In this document: positions 24,840 through 34,132 of the stretch, one piece after another
How the letters are laid out: each line of letters opens with the position of its first letter
How positions within the stretch are numbered: position 1 is the first letter of the stretch
From: Bacteroidales bacterium M7
Lineage (GTDB): Bacteria > Bacteroidota > Bacteroidia > Bacteroidales > Muribaculaceae
Length of the DNA stretch: 64,000 nucleotides
Direction: 5' to 3'
Assembly: GCA_001689515.1 (NCBI GenBank)
Contig: LUJR01000024.1
Coordinates: forward strand, 1-64,000
Translations under genes and position numbers: made by a program
Notes under the pieces: generated by a model
What the model was told of the DNA's origin: nothing
Seen by the model: only the letters and a program-made list of their open reading frames with translations
The model's database searches: none

Positions 24840-26159
24840 ATGGGACAGATGATAGCCATAGTCGGCCGCCCCAACGTAGGCAAATCGACTCTATTTAACC
24901 GCCTCACCCAGTCACGCACAGCCATCGTGGACGAGACCGCCGGCACCACCCGCGACCGCCAGTATGGCAAGGTGGACTGGAACGGCCGCGAATTTTCGAT
25001 TATCGACACCGGCGGCTGGGTGGTCAACAGCGAAGACATCTTCGAGGACGAAATCAACAAGCAGGTGGCTCTCGCAATCGAGCAGGCTGACGAAATCCTC
25101 TTCGTGGTCGATGCCATGAACGGTGTCACCGACCTTGACGACCATATCGCCGAAATCCTCCGCAAGGCGAAGAAGCCGGTGATTCTTGTGGCTAACAAGG
25201 TAGACAGCAACGACTGGCTCTACAATGTCCCCGAATTCTACAGTCTCGGTCTCGGCGACCCCTATCCCATATCTGCCATGAGCGGATTCGGCACGGGCGA
25301 CCTTCTCGACGAGGTGGTCAAGGAGCTGCCCGAGCCTGACGAGGATGCCGAGGAGCAGCTCGACGACATACCCAAGTTTGCCATCGTGGGGCGTCCCAAC
25401 GCCGGCAAGTCGTCGCTCATCAACGCCTTCATAGGCGAGGACCGCAACATCGTCACCAACATCGCCGGCACCACGCGTGACAGCATCTACACGCGCTACA
25501 ACAAATACGGCTTCGACTTCTATCTCGTCGACACCGCCGGCATACGCAAGAAAAACAAGGTCAACGAGGACATCGAGTACTACTCGGTCATCCGCAGCAT
25601 CCGCGCCATAGAGGCATCGGATGTCTGCATCCTCATGATCGATGCCACCCGCGGCATAGAGGCGCAGGACGCCAACATATTCTCGCTCATCCAGCGCAAC
25701 AAGAAGGGGCTGGTGGTGTGCGTCAACAAGTGGGATCTCGTGGAAGACAAGTCGCAGGATGCCATCAAGCACTTCGAGTCAGCGATACGTGACCGCTTCG
25801 CCCCCTTTGTCGACTTCCCCATCATCTTCACATCAGCCCTGACCAAGCAGCGCATCTTCAAGGTGCTCCAGACCGCAGTGGACGTGTACAAAAACCGCCA
25901 CCGCGTGGTGCCCACATCGCAGCTCAACACCGTCATGCTCGAGGTCATCGCCGCATATCCGCCCCCTGCCAACAAGGGCAAGTATGTCAAGATCAAGTAC
26001 GTCACCATGCTCAAAGGCGCGCCTGTGCCTACGTTTATCTTCTTCTGCAACCTGCCGCAGTGGGTCAAGGAACCCTACCGCCGCTATCTCGAGAACAAGA
26101 TACGCGAAAACTGGGACTACTCGGGCACGCCCATCAACGTGTACATGCGCGAGAAATGA
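24840..26159 (+). CDS. der: GTPase Der (EngA)
   Basis: A double-GTPase for 50S subunit assembly. The 439-aa protein has two G domains with P-loops GRPNVGKS (near the start) and GRPNAGKS (about residue 184), and the G4 motifs NKVD and NKWD. A C-terminal KH-like domain follows. Length is typical. The start is the ATG at 24840 following the D pair. tyrS begins 49 nt after its stop. Confidence 0.96.
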   Translation: MGQMIAIVGRPNVGKSTLFNRLTQSRTAIVDETAGTTRDRQYGKVDWNGREFSIIDTGGWVVNSEDIFEDEINKQVALAIEQADEILFVVDAMNGVTDLDDHIAEILRKAKKPVILVANKVDSNDWLYNVPEFYSLGLGDPYPISAMSGFGTGDLLDEVVKELPEPDEDAEEQLDDIPKFAIVGRPNAGKSSLINAFIGEDRNIVTNIAGTTRDSIYTRYNKYGFDFYLVDTAGIRKKNKVNEDIEYYSVIRSIRAIEASDVCILMIDATRGIEAQDANIFSLIQRNKKGLVVCVNKWDLVEDKSQDAIKHFESAIRDRFAPFVDFPIIFTSALTKQRIFKVLQTAVDVYKNRHRVVPTSQLNTVMLEVIAAYPPPANKGKYVKIKYVTMLKGAPVPTFIFFCNLPQWVKEPYRRYLENKIRENWDYSGTPINVYMREK

Positions 26160-26208
26160 CACCGTAGCAACAACAATAACACAACCATATACACATACAG
26201 CAACAGCA

Positions 26209-27501
26209 ATGAATTTCGTTGAAGAACTCCAGTGGCGCGGCATGATACACCAGATGATGCCCGGCACCGAAGAGCAGCTCAAGAAGGAGATGACCACAGC
26301 ATACCTCGGCATCGACCCCACGGCTGACAGCCTCCACATAGGCCACCTCGTCGGCGTAATGATTCTCAAGCACTTCCAGCGTTCGGGACACAAGCCCATA
26401 GCCCTCGTCGGCGGTGCCACCGGCATGATCGGCGACCCCTCCATGAAGAGCCAGGAGCGCAAGCTCCTCGACGAGGAGACCCTGCGCCACAACCAGGAAG
26501 CCATCAAGAAGCAGCTCTCCAAGTTCCTTGACTTCGAGAGCGACGCTCCTAATGCCGCCATCATGGTCAACAACTATGACTGGATGAAAAATTTCACATT
26601 CCTCGACTTCATCCGTGACATCGGCAAGCACATCACCGTCAACTACATGATGGCTAAGGACTCCGTGAAGAAACGCCTCTCAGGCGAAAGCCAGCAGGGC
26701 ATGTCGTTCACCGAATTTTCATACCAGCTTGTCCAGGGCTACGACTTCCTCAATCTCTATAACAATTATGGCTGCAAGCTCCAGCTCGGCGGCAGCGACC
26801 AGTGGGGCAACATTACCACTGGCACCGAACTCATTCGCCGCACCACAGGCGGCGAGGCGTTCGCTCTGACATGCCCGCTGATCACCAAGGCTGACGGCGG
26901 CAAGTTCGGCAAGACCGAGAGCGGCAACGTGTGGCTCGATCCGCGCTACACTTCGCCCTACAAGTTCTACCAGTTCTGGCTCAACGTCAGCGATGCCGAT
27001 GCCGAGAAATACATCAAGATTTTCACCGAGCTGACACGCGAGGAGATTGAAGCTCTCGTGGCAGAGCAGCAGCAGGATCCAGGCAAGCGTCCCCTCCAGC
27101 ACCGCCTTGCCAAGGAACTCACCACCATGGTACACTCCGAGGCTGACTGGCAGGCTGCCGTGGAGGCATCGCAGATACTCTTCAGCAACCACGCCGGTGA
27201 GACCCTCCGCAATACTCCTGAAGGCATCCTCCTCGAGGTATTCGAGGGCGTGCCCCAGTTTGAGGTGCAGCGCACCGACATCGAGCAGGGGCTCAAAATC
27301 GCCGACATGCTTGTCGACAAAGCTCCCGTGTTCCCCTCCAAGGGCGAGTTGCGCAAGCTCGCGCAGCAGGGTGGCTTCTCCATCAACAAGGAGAAGGTCA
27401 CCGACATCTACGCCGACGTCACCCTCGACATGCTCCTCCAGGGCAAGTACATCCTCGTCCAGAAAGGCAAGAAAAACTACTTCTTGATCCGCGTCATTTA
27501 A
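26209..27501 (+). CDS. tyrS: Tyrosyl-tRNA synthetase
   Basis: Charges tRNA-Tyr. The 430-aa class I enzyme has the HIGH-box equivalent DSLHIGHLVG, the KMSKS-box variant KFGKTESG, and the C-terminal S4-like RNA-binding region (KGELRKLAQQGGFSIN). The start is ATG 26209 (MNFVEELQWRGMIH); longer in-frame starts run through der sequence. The next RNA feature is tRNA-Gln, not tRNA-Tyr. A family A pair follows 24 nt after the stop. Confidence 0.96.
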   Translation: MNFVEELQWRGMIHQMMPGTEEQLKKEMTTAYLGIDPTADSLHIGHLVGVMILKHFQRSGHKPIALVGGATGMIGDPSMKSQERKLLDEETLRHNQEAIKKQLSKFLDFESDAPNAAIMVNNYDWMKNFTFLDFIRDIGKHITVNYMMAKDSVKKRLSGESQQGMSFTEFSYQLVQGYDFLNLYNNYGCKLQLGGSDQWGNITTGTELIRRTTGGEAFALTCPLITKADGGKFGKTESGNVWLDPRYTSPYKFYQFWLNVSDADAEKYIKIFTELTREEIEALVAEQQQDPGKRPLQHRLAKELTTMVHSEADWQAAVEASQILFSNHAGETLRNTPEGILLEVFEGVPQFEVQRTDIEQGLKIADMLVDKAPVFPSKGELRKLAQQGGFSINKEKVTDIYADVTLDMLLQGKYILVQKGKKNYFLIRVI

Positions 27502-27525
27502 CGCGCTTCGGAAGCCGCATATGGC

Positions 27526-27608
27526 TGTAGGGACATGCCGTGGCATGTCCGCCAGAAGCAAAATTCCATATATGCCGGGGGTCGGACATGCCACGGCATG
27601 TCCCTACA
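27526..27608. repeat. Family A inverted pair after tyrS
   Basis: Units 27526-27552 and 27583-27608, heads outward, 30-nt spacer. Confidence 0.9.
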
Positions 27609-27624
27609 AAATATCACCTGACAC

Positions 27625-27656
27625 TTGCATATTTGCGCCATTGTGCGTAACTTTGC
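27625..27656 (+). promoter_or_regulatory. tRNA-Gln promoter
   Basis: TTG (27625-27627), 20 nt, TAACTTTGC (27648-27656), 36 nt before the tRNA start. Confidence 0.75.
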
Positions 27657-27692
27657 CACAGCTTTAGGCTGCAAAGCCTGAGCGAACAGGAT

Positions 27693-27763
27693 TGTCTTAT
27701 GGTGTAATGGTAGCACTGCAGTTTTTGGTTCTGCCTGTCTTGGTTCGAATCCAGGTAAGACAA
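27693..27763 (+). tRNA. tRNA-Gln (anticodon TTG)
   Basis: Acceptor arms TGTCTTA and TAAGACA pair perfectly. The D arm contains GGTGTAATGGTAGCA, the anticodon loop holds TTTTGGT with anticodon TTG, and the T arm contains GGTTCGAATCC. Encoded CCA follows at 27764-27766. Confidence 0.93.
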
Positions 27764-27774
27764 CCACCCACACG

Positions 27775-27810
27775 AAAAAGACCTTGAGAGTCCTCTCTCA
27801 AGGTCTTTTT
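27775..27810 (+). terminator. Rho-independent terminator after tRNA-Gln
   Basis: AAAAAGACCTTGAGAG, loop TCCT, then its complement ending in TTTTT. Because the stem itself starts with A-run, it could terminate in both directions, also serving the convergent membrane-protein operon. Confidence 0.88.
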
Positions 27811-27865
27811 ATATTTATTGTCCGTCATATTTTTGCCTTCGTGGGCGCGGCTTGCCGCGCCGATG

Positions 27866-29287
27866 TCACCCTAACCACCAGCACACCCCCAGAGCCGCAG
27901 CCAAAGCCACGAGATACCCAGCATAAAAGCGCCTGAAAGCTGCGCGATGGCGGCAGCGCAGCCACGCATACAGAGCGGCAGCCACAAACACCGGCATGAA
28001 CGGCAGCACATAGCGAGAAACCGTCCCGCCGAACATCCACGCAATCCCCGCGAAGCACGCCGCAGCCCAGAGCACATATCGGCTCAGCAGGCTCCGCCGC
28101 CAGTCAGTCCACGAGATGCAGAGGAGATAATAGAGCGCGCAGCCCCCGATAAGATACCACGCCCATCCCTGGTGGGCATACGCCAGAGTGTAGCCCATCG
28201 GGATGTCGGCGAGCGCGTTCCACGGCAGCGGTATAAGGTACTGCACCGCGCAGCACACAGGCAGCCACATCAGTTTTTTCCAGAATCCGAGTGTGGCGTA
28301 GTCGCCCAGCATGTCAAGGTATGTGGCGTGGCTCTCGCGCTCCTGAAAAAAACGCTCGGTTACGATGGAGGTGTCGGCGTATTCATTGATGCTGTAGGTG
28401 GTCACCATCGACCTGACGCCGAAGTAGAGGATGAAGATTATCGCTGCAACGGCTATGGCTGACTGCCAGTAGCGTCTGCGCCAAGCCACTGCCACGGCTG
28501 GCAGCATCATCAGCAACATTTGGTATCGCACTATGGTGATTCCGGCGAGTCCGATGACCAGTAGCACCACCATCACCGCGCGGCGGCTCAGACGGGCTGG
28601 AGGATTCCATAGCGCCGTCAGCCCCAGGAGGGCTGCCACGGTGCAGCAGTTGAGGGTCGCGTCCTTGATAAGTACCGTCCCGCAGTTGAGGTAGGAGGCT
28701 ATCGCCCCGGTCATGATGATGGCTGCCGAGGCTTTGAATGCAGGGCTGTATCTTCGGTCATAAGGCAGCAGCCTGACTGCCAGCCATCCGCTCATCACCA
28801 CCGCCAGCAGGGTCATCAGCATGTTGCCGAGCATCGGATACATTATCGAGCGTCCGAACAGCCATATGAAGGCTGCCAGCACCCCGTCATAGGTCAGGGC
28901 GTAGTCAAGGTCGTAGATGGGTCGCTCCGGCACAAGCCCCATGCGCAGGAGAGCCTGGTTGCGGAAGTCGTTGGCGTCCCAGTTGAGCATCCACGGATGC
29001 TCCAGCGTACACCACCGCTCCACGGTCCACTGGTGCAGGTTGGCAGTCACTCCGACGGCGAGCATCGCCCATAATATGATCAGAGCCGCCCATCCGGTGT
29101 TGTTGCGCCACGGCATCGCACGGTAAGCGCAGCCTGTGAGCACACCTACTGCCACGAGAAGCAGCCAGAGCTGCACGTTGGCACCGCACGGCATCAGCCA
29201 CACCGCCGAGGCGGTTATGGCGAGAGCTGCGGCAAGAATGCCGTAGAGCCACACGGGCGCGGCAGTGAGTCGCTCGGCAGGGGTCAT
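27866..29287 (-). CDS. Polytopic membrane protein, possibly glycosyltransferase-like
   Basis: A 473-aa protein with about ten hydrophobic segments spread across its length and a periplasmic-side stretch between the first pairs of segments (HPWMLNWDANDFRNQALLRM, roughly residues 98-117) reminiscent of ArnT/PMT-type enzymes, though no catalytic motif is certain. A charged loop (STSIVTERFFQERESHATY-like region near 305-325) separates two membrane clusters. The ATG overlaps the glsB stop by 4 nt (ATGA), so it is translated from the same message as the glycine-lipid genes. Role unknown; it may act in envelope lipid or glycan metabolism. Confidence 0.72.
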   Translation of the reverse strand: MTPAERLTAAPVWLYGILAAALAITASAVWLMPCGANVQLWLLLVAVGVLTGCAYRAMPWRNNTGWAALIILWAMLAVGVTANLHQWTVERWCTLEHPWMLNWDANDFRNQALLRMGLVPERPIYDLDYALTYDGVLAAFIWLFGRSIMYPMLGNMLMTLLAVVMSGWLAVRLLPYDRRYSPAFKASAAIIMTGAIASYLNCGTVLIKDATLNCCTVAALLGLTALWNPPARLSRRAVMVVLLVIGLAGITIVRYQMLLMMLPAVAVAWRRRYWQSAIAVAAIIFILYFGVRSMVTTYSINEYADTSIVTERFFQERESHATYLDMLGDYATLGFWKKLMWLPVCCAVQYLIPLPWNALADIPMGYTLAYAHQGWAWYLIGGCALYYLLCISWTDWRRSLLSRYVLWAAACFAGIAWMFGGTVSRYVLPFMPVFVAAALYAWLRCRHRAAFRRFYAGYLVALAAALGVCWWLG

Positions 29288-30219
29288 GAGTGGTAGGTGG
29301 AGATGTGGCGCTGCTTCTTCTCCTCGAAGATGTCGCTGATGGCAAAGAATATGCCGCTCTCCTCCACGTCTCCGAATTCGTCATTGATGGCAGTGCCAAA
29401 CATGCGCATCGTAGGTGACAGACCCATGTAGGCGTTGACCAGCGGTGGTATGTTGTAGCCGTGGTCGCGCACAGCCTTGTTGAGCACCTTGTAGTCCTCC
29501 TTGAATGTGTCGTTGGGGAATAGACGCTTCATAGCCTCCACGTCGGTGTGGGTCTCAAGCGGCTTGATGGTGGTCACCAAGCGGTCAGGGTCGGGGAAAT
29601 GCTTGTTGAGGAAATAGAGTATCATGTTGCGGCACTCCTCGTCGTAGCTCGGATACATCGTCACCTTGCCGAATAGGTACTCTATCTCGGGATAGACCAC
29701 CGTCAGCGCGCCCAGTCCGTCCCACAGGTTGTCAAGCACGTAGATGGCTTTGACACCGGCGCGGGTCGACTGGTATTCGAGCCTGACAAACGAGCGTCCC
29801 AGCTCGAGCGTCTTGGGCAGATAGTCGGTCAGGAAACGCTCCGAGAACCTGAACATGTGGCTTGTGGCTATGCGCGGAGTGCCATCGGCATTCTGGCGTA
29901 TGTCGCAGCCTCGGATGAAGCGGTAGCCTCCGAGTATCTGCTCGTTCTCCGGGTCCCACACCACGAGTTGCATGCAGGGCGGTTCCATCAGGTCAAACTC
30001 GTCGATGTCGCAAGCCTTGCCTGTGCCTCCGCCGGCTGAGCGGAACGCTATCTCGCGCAGGCGGCCTATCTCGCGCATAGTGTTGGGAGCCTTGCGCCCG
30101 TCGATTATATATATGTCGTTGCCCCCTTTGTTGGCGTGGCGCAGGAAGCAGTCGGGGGTGAGTTCGGCTTTGATCAGGTCTATGTCTATGGGATCGATGA
30201 TCCGTTGCATGGTAGGCAT
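29284..30219 (-). CDS. glsB: GNAT-type N-acyltransferase for glycine lipids (GlsB-like)
   Basis: A 311-aa protein resembling the N-acyltransferase that puts a hydroxy-fatty acyl group on glycine in Bacteroides (GlsB). It belongs to the hemolysin/OlsB-like acetyltransferase fold, with DIYIIDGRKAPNTMREIGRL, LVVWDPENEQILGGYRFIRG and ELGRSFVRLEYQ as recognisable blocks. Assignment rests on similarity of these blocks and the direct linkage to a PlsC-type partner 17 nt upstream, the arrangement known for glsB/glsA. Ornithine lipid synthesis by an OlsB/OlsA-type pair is the main alternative. A membrane protein gene overlaps its stop codon. Confidence 0.82.
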   Translation of the reverse strand: MPTMQRIIDPIDIDLIKAELTPDCFLRHANKGGNDIYIIDGRKAPNTMREIGRLREIAFRSAGGGTGKACDIDEFDLMEPPCMQLVVWDPENEQILGGYRFIRGCDIRQNADGTPRIATSHMFRFSERFLTDYLPKTLELGRSFVRLEYQSTRAGVKAIYVLDNLWDGLGALTVVYPEIEYLFGKVTMYPSYDEECRNMILYFLNKHFPDPDRLVTTIKPLETHTDVEAMKRLFPNDTFKEDYKVLNKAVRDHGYNIPPLVNAYMGLSPTMRMFGTAINDEFGDVEESGIFFAISDIFEEKKQRHISTYHS

Positions 30220-30236
30220 GGGTGTGATGATGGGGT

Positions 30237-31076
30237 TCAGTTGTCCTTTTTGAGGTTATAGACTATCTTGCGGACGGCAAGGGTCTCGTCGTCGGCGCGC
30301 CGTCCGCCTTGCAGACGGCTGACGGGTATCCGCTTGCCGATATGTATCGTATATTTCTTGCCGCGGCTGAGCATGATTTCGCGCGGCAGGCGTATCATCT
30401 CGAAGTTGAATTTCAGCCCGAGGCGTTCACGCGCACGGGCGAGTTCGTAGAATGTGCCGGAGTTTGTGCCGTCGAAATACATCGGTATGATGTCACGGCT
30501 GTATTTGACGCTCAGGTTGATGAACGATTTGCGCCACTTGAGGTCGGCTATGCGCCCCCCTTTGCCCTTGCGTGACACCAATCCGGCGGGAAACACTATC
30601 ACCGGGCGGTCGCTCGCGAAGGCATCCTCGATGCCGGCAGTGCCGCGGCGGCTCTGGCGTCCGTGGGTGTTGACCGGGACGAACACCTTGCGCAGAGGTT
30701 CCACAGCCATCAGCAGGTCGTTGACCACGAAGTATGGCTCTGTGCCGTGGTGGGCTGTGACCATCTCTATCAGAGCCATGCCGTCAAGCCCTCCGAGCGG
30801 ATGGTTGCTCACATAGGTGACACGGCGGTCGGCAGGGGAGGGCATATGTTCCTCGCCGCGTATGTCATAGCTGACGTGGAGGTAGTCGAGCACCGAACGG
30901 CAAAACTGCGCCCCCTCTAATCCGTCGGCACGGCTGAGCATCCCGTTCATCTCCTCCTGGCATATCTCGTGTTTGAGCCACGATATCAGCACCTTAGGTA
31001 TGAAGCGGTAATAGCGCGGCAGCCGCTCGCGCAGCACTTCATCCACGTCTATCTTAAGCCATTGCCTCTTGCTCAT
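30237..31076 (-). CDS. glsA: PlsC-type O-acyltransferase for glycine lipids (GlsA-like)
   Basis: A 279-aa 1-acyl-glycerol-3-phosphate acyltransferase-like protein. The PlsC catalytic motif appears as NHPLGGLD (H92, D98), followed by the block VFPAGLVSRKGKGG where the canonical PEG is PAG. It would add the second (ester) acyl chain to an N-acyl glycine made by GlsB. It sits first in the operon with 17 nt to glsB. A -7 box (TAACTTTGT, 31135-31127 on the minus strand) lies 51 nt upstream. The other possibility is an ornithine-lipid OlsA. Confidence 0.82.
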   Translation of the reverse strand: MSKRQWLKIDVDEVLRERLPRYYRFIPKVLISWLKHEICQEEMNGMLSRADGLEGAQFCRSVLDYLHVSYDIRGEEHMPSPADRRVTYVSNHPLGGLDGMALIEMVTAHHGTEPYFVVNDLLMAVEPLRKVFVPVNTHGRQSRRGTAGIEDAFASDRPVIVFPAGLVSRKGKGGRIADLKWRKSFINLSVKYSRDIIPMYFDGTNSGTFYELARARERLGLKFNFEMIRLPREIMLSRGKKYTIHIGKRIPVSRLQGGRRADDETLAVRKIVYNLKKDN

Positions 31077-31126
31077 CCTGGTGTTATGAAAAATTTTTGC
31101 GAAATTAATGAGAAAAACCGACAGCT

Positions 31127-31135
31127 ACAAAGTTA
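31127..31135 (-). promoter_or_regulatory. -7 element of the glsA operon
   Basis: TAACTTTGT on the minus strand, 51 nt upstream of the glsA start. No -33 TTTG is visible at 19-21 nt. Between it and the B1 element nothing else is seen. Confidence 0.5.
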
Positions 31136-31202
31136 TGCACACCAATCTGCCGCATGTGCAGTCACCTCGGCATATTTCTATGGGGGGCATGCCTTTAAAT
31201 CT

Positions 31203-31356
31203 GAGGGTGTTGCAGAACCTGTCAATTGTGGTGATTCTACCTGTATGATGTAGGGACATGCCATGGCATGTCAGCTGATACTCAAGCATTTGCAGATTAG
31301 ACATGCCGTGGCATGTCCCTACAACATTGTACGATTCGGAGTTCTGCAACACCCTC
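31203..31356. repeat. Family B element, copy 1 (154 bp)
   Basis: Ends are GAGGGTGTTGCAGAAC and its inverse complement. Inside is a family A pair. By eye it is identical, in inverse orientation, to 39409-39562. It lies between glsA and the namZ gene. Confidence 0.93.
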
Positions 31357-31357
31357 A

Positions 31358-31557
31358 GGGGAGCAATAGCCACATGCAAGCAAGCCTTTAGGCTTGTGCA
31401 GCTTGAGGGAAACGGATTGCAGGGAAAACCGGCGGCGTAGCTGCCGGGGCAACCGCACACATCAGCCCCGGCAGCTACGCCGCCGGAATATTATGGATGG
31501 AATCCGACCACAAGCTGCGCAGACCTGACGGTCTGCTTGCATGTGGCTACTGCTCCC
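31358..31557. repeat. Family G inverted-arm element
   Basis: Outer arms GGGAGCAATAGCCACATG and its near-exact complement. The centre is a perfect 22-bp stem (31429-31450 with 31465-31486) around a 14-nt loop. Each arm also carries a small hairpin (AAGCCTTTAGGCTT on the left, AGACCTGACGGTCT on the right). It abuts B1 with a 1-nt gap. A hairpin TTCGCGG/CCGCGAA follows directly. Confidence 0.85.
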
Positions 31558-31605
31558 TTCGCGGCTCTGCCGCGAAATCCTTCCAGCCTTAGACCAACAC
31601 CCTCC

Positions 31606-32778
31606 CTACTTGTACAGCAGGTATTTCGCCCTCTGCTGGCGGAAACGCTCCACCTCTCCCTGCCATGAGGCTTTGATTTCGGCGGCGGATTTGCCGCTCT
31701 CGATCTGGCGGCGGATGGTGCGGTCACCGATTAGCAGGTCGAAAAACGAGGTGAAGAATTTCTGCCCACGAGGCATGTTGCGGTATGCGTCTATGACATA
31801 TTCGAGGGTCAGCCCCTCGGCTATGATGCCGTCGTCAGGCAGAGGGCGGAGGTCGCGTCCGCGGCACCGCTTTCCCAGCAGTGGCGGATTCTTGGCTCCG
31901 GGCATCGACTGCGGTGTGAAGCGGTAGGAGCCGGTGCGCATCGCTGGATGTCCGTATATCTCAAACGGATGCTCCGTGCCGCGTCCGAGGCTCATGACGG
32001 TGCCTTCGAAGAGGCATGTCGACGGGTAGAGATACACGGCGTGCATGCTCTTGAGGTTGGGCGAGGGGCGGTTGAGCAGCCTGAATCGCGTGGCGTGGGT
32101 GTAGCCTTCCATCGGTATGACGGTGAGAGCCAACGGTTTGGCTGAGGGCTTCATCCACCCTTCGCCCACAATCATCCGAGCGAGTTCGCCCATGGTCATC
32201 CCGTGTACCACAGGGATGGGGAGTGCGCCAACTCCGCTTTTGAGCGACATGTCAAGCACTGGACCGTCCACGGTCATGCCTAACGGATTGGGACGGTCAA
32301 GCACCACGAACTCTTTGCCCTCGCGCGCCGCCTCCTCCATCAGCCGCAGCATCGTTATATAATAGGTGTAGAAGCGCAGTCCCACGTCTTGCAGGTCCAC
32401 CACAAACACGTCCACGCTGTCAGCGACACTCGCCGCAAGCGGCAGCGATTTCGCTCCGTAGAGCGATACCACCGGCAGCCCCGTGCGGCTGTCGGTGGCA
32501 CTTGCCACCTTCTGCCCGGCATCGGCATCGCCTCGGAAGCCGTGTTCGGGCGAAAACAGAGTGGTGACGTTGACACCTGCCGCCAACAGTTTGTCGAGGG
32601 TGTGGACGCTGTCGCGGTCTATGCCTGTATGGTTGCTCAGCAGTCCCACTTTCTTCCCCTGAAGCAGGGGCAGATACAGCTCCGGTCGCTCGTTGCCGAG
32701 CCGCAGCGAGTCAGCGGCATGCGTAGGGGTGCAGCATGCCACGATGAGCAGGAGAGGGAGGATCATGTGTCGTATCAT
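31606..32778 (-). CDS. Exo-beta-N-acetylmuramidase-like protein (NamZ, DUF1343)
   Basis: A 390-aa exported protein of the DUF1343 family, which includes NamZ, an exo-acting enzyme releasing MurNAc from peptidoglycan fragments. Blocks: KVGLLSNHTGIDRDS, LFSPEHGFRGDADAGQ, FVVDLQDVGLRFYTYY and VLDRPNPLG. The N-terminus (LLLIVACC) reads as a lipoprotein signal with the cysteine at position 15, so it is probably an outer-membrane or periplasmic lipoprotein. The start overlaps the MATE gene's stop (ATGA); an internal ATG at 32766 is an alternative. It may work in cell-wall recycling. Confidence 0.88.
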   Translation of the reverse strand: MIRHMILPLLLIVACCTPTHAADSLRLGNERPELYLPLLQGKKVGLLSNHTGIDRDSVHTLDKLLAAGVNVTTLFSPEHGFRGDADAGQKVASATDSRTGLPVVSLYGAKSLPLAASVADSVDVFVVDLQDVGLRFYTYYITMLRLMEEAAREGKEFVVLDRPNPLGMTVDGPVLDMSLKSGVGALPIPVVHGMTMGELARMIVGEGWMKPSAKPLALTVIPMEGYTHATRFRLLNRPSPNLKSMHAVYLYPSTCLFEGTVMSLGRGTEHPFEIYGHPAMRTGSYRFTPQSMPGAKNPPLLGKRCRGRDLRPLPDDGIIAEGLTLEYVIDAYRNMPRGQKFFTSFFDLLIGDRTIRRQIESGKSAAEIKASWQGEVERFRQQRAKYLLYK

Positions 32779-34109
32779 AGTGGCTGGGGGCGCGTGGTGC
32801 GCATGAAGTAGTAGAAAAACAGCACCGCTGCCACAAACAGGCTCACCGAAAAACTGAGCATGATGCCGTAAAGCCCCATGCCGGCAGGGAAGCCGAGGAT
32901 ATATGTGGCAGGTATGCCGATGATGACGTAGCTAAGAAACGAGATGCCCACCATAGGCATCACATGCGAGGTGCCTCGCAGGGAGTTGGCAAAGCATATC
33001 TGCGTGGCGTCGCACAGCTGGTAGAGCACCAGCGGGAGTATCAGCGACAGGGCGCATGCTTCCACCAAGGGGTCTTCGGTGAAGAAGCGGATGAGCTGAT
33101 GGCTGCCGAAGATGAAAAACAGGCTTGCCGCTGCCGCCAGCGCAAGCAGTATGTGATAGCCCGCGAAAGCCGTCTCGCGCATGCCGCGGCGGTTGCCGAG
33201 TCCAGCCTCGTTGCTGACTATGACGGCTACGGCTGCCGCCATGGAGTAGTACACGCAGAAGCCGAGCGTCCCCGTGATGACTATCACCTGGAATGATGCC
33301 AGCTCCACGGCTCCTATCCACCCCACCATCACCGCGGCTGCCGTGAACGAGCCGCTCTCGAATGTCATCTGCAAAGCCACTGGCCACGAGGTGTTGGTGA
33401 CGCGCCTGATTATAGAGCCTCTGAAAGCCGAATGGATGAAGCCCCGGGCGTACTCCTTGTATTCTTTCCTGATGAAAAACACCGAGATGATCACAGCAGC
33501 CGACGCCGTACGCGCCACCAGAGTGGCTATGCCGGCACCTGTAAGCCCCAGTTCGGGGAAGCCCCAGTTGCCGTAGATGAGCAGGTAGTTGCCTAAGATG
33601 TTGAGCGCGTTGCAGGCGAGGATGATCCACATCGGCATGCGTGTGCGGTTGATGGCGTAGCTCCACTGCGCCCATATGTTGAAGCCTATGACAGGGAGCA
33701 TCCCCACCAAGTAGATGATGAAGTAGGGACGGATGATCGGCAGCAACTCCTCGGGCTGCCCCAGGCGGTGGAGGTTGAGGTATACCACGGTCATTATCCC
33801 CATCAGCAGCAACGAGAAGATGAGGTTGACCGGCACAGCATTACGTATCAGCTCGCCCACGCGGCTGTACTGTCGCTGCGCGAACAGCGCGCCGGCGAGC
33901 GGAGTGATGCCCATCGTCATGCCGAGACAGGCGAGTATCGCCACGTTGAAGAGATTGTTGACAAACGATGCTGCCGCCAGGGCGTTGGTGCTGTAGTGCC
34001 CCACCATCGTAGTGTCGGCAAACCCCACGATGATCATGCCCACCTGCCCCACGAGTATGGGCAGCCCCAGCGACAGTATCGCCTTGTATCTTGAAAGGGA
34101 GAATGTCAT
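32775..34109 (-). CDS. MATE family efflux transporter
   Basis: A 444-aa polytopic protein with about twelve membrane segments and the MATE features GLPILVGQVGMIIVGFADT at the start and paired six-helix halves. It is expected to export cationic compounds using a Na+ or H+ gradient. Start 34109 (MTFSLSRYK) is chosen because the 29 codons further upstream come from a family D repeat. It is co-transcribed with the namZ gene (4-nt overlap). Confidence 0.92.
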   Translation of the reverse strand: MTFSLSRYKAILSLGLPILVGQVGMIIVGFADTTMVGHYSTNALAAASFVNNLFNVAILACLGMTMGITPLAGALFAQRQYSRVGELIRNAVPVNLIFSLLLMGIMTVVYLNLHRLGQPEELLPIIRPYFIIYLVGMLPVIGFNIWAQWSYAINRTRMPMWIILACNALNILGNYLLIYGNWGFPELGLTGAGIATLVARTASAAVIISVFFIRKEYKEYARGFIHSAFRGSIIRRVTNTSWPVALQMTFESGSFTAAAVMVGWIGAVELASFQVIVITGTLGFCVYYSMAAAVAVIVSNEAGLGNRRGMRETAFAGYHILLALAAAASLFFIFGSHQLIRFFTEDPLVEACALSLILPLVLYQLCDATQICFANSLRGTSHVMPMVGISFLSYVIIGIPATYILGFPAGMGLYGIMLSFSVSLFVAAVLFFYYFMRTTRPQPL

Positions 34110-34132
34110 AGATGCTGTCCTTCCATCATTTA

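Noticed and set aside
27648..27766. tRNA-Gln as the integration site of a mobile element
   Set aside because: The tRNA 3' end is followed by a normal terminator and no integrase or repeated tRNA fragment is seen nearby.
31125..31460. Conserved 50-residue peptide shared with 39404-39586
   Set aside because: It is the translation of identical family B elements; no ribosome start or codon pattern supports a protein.
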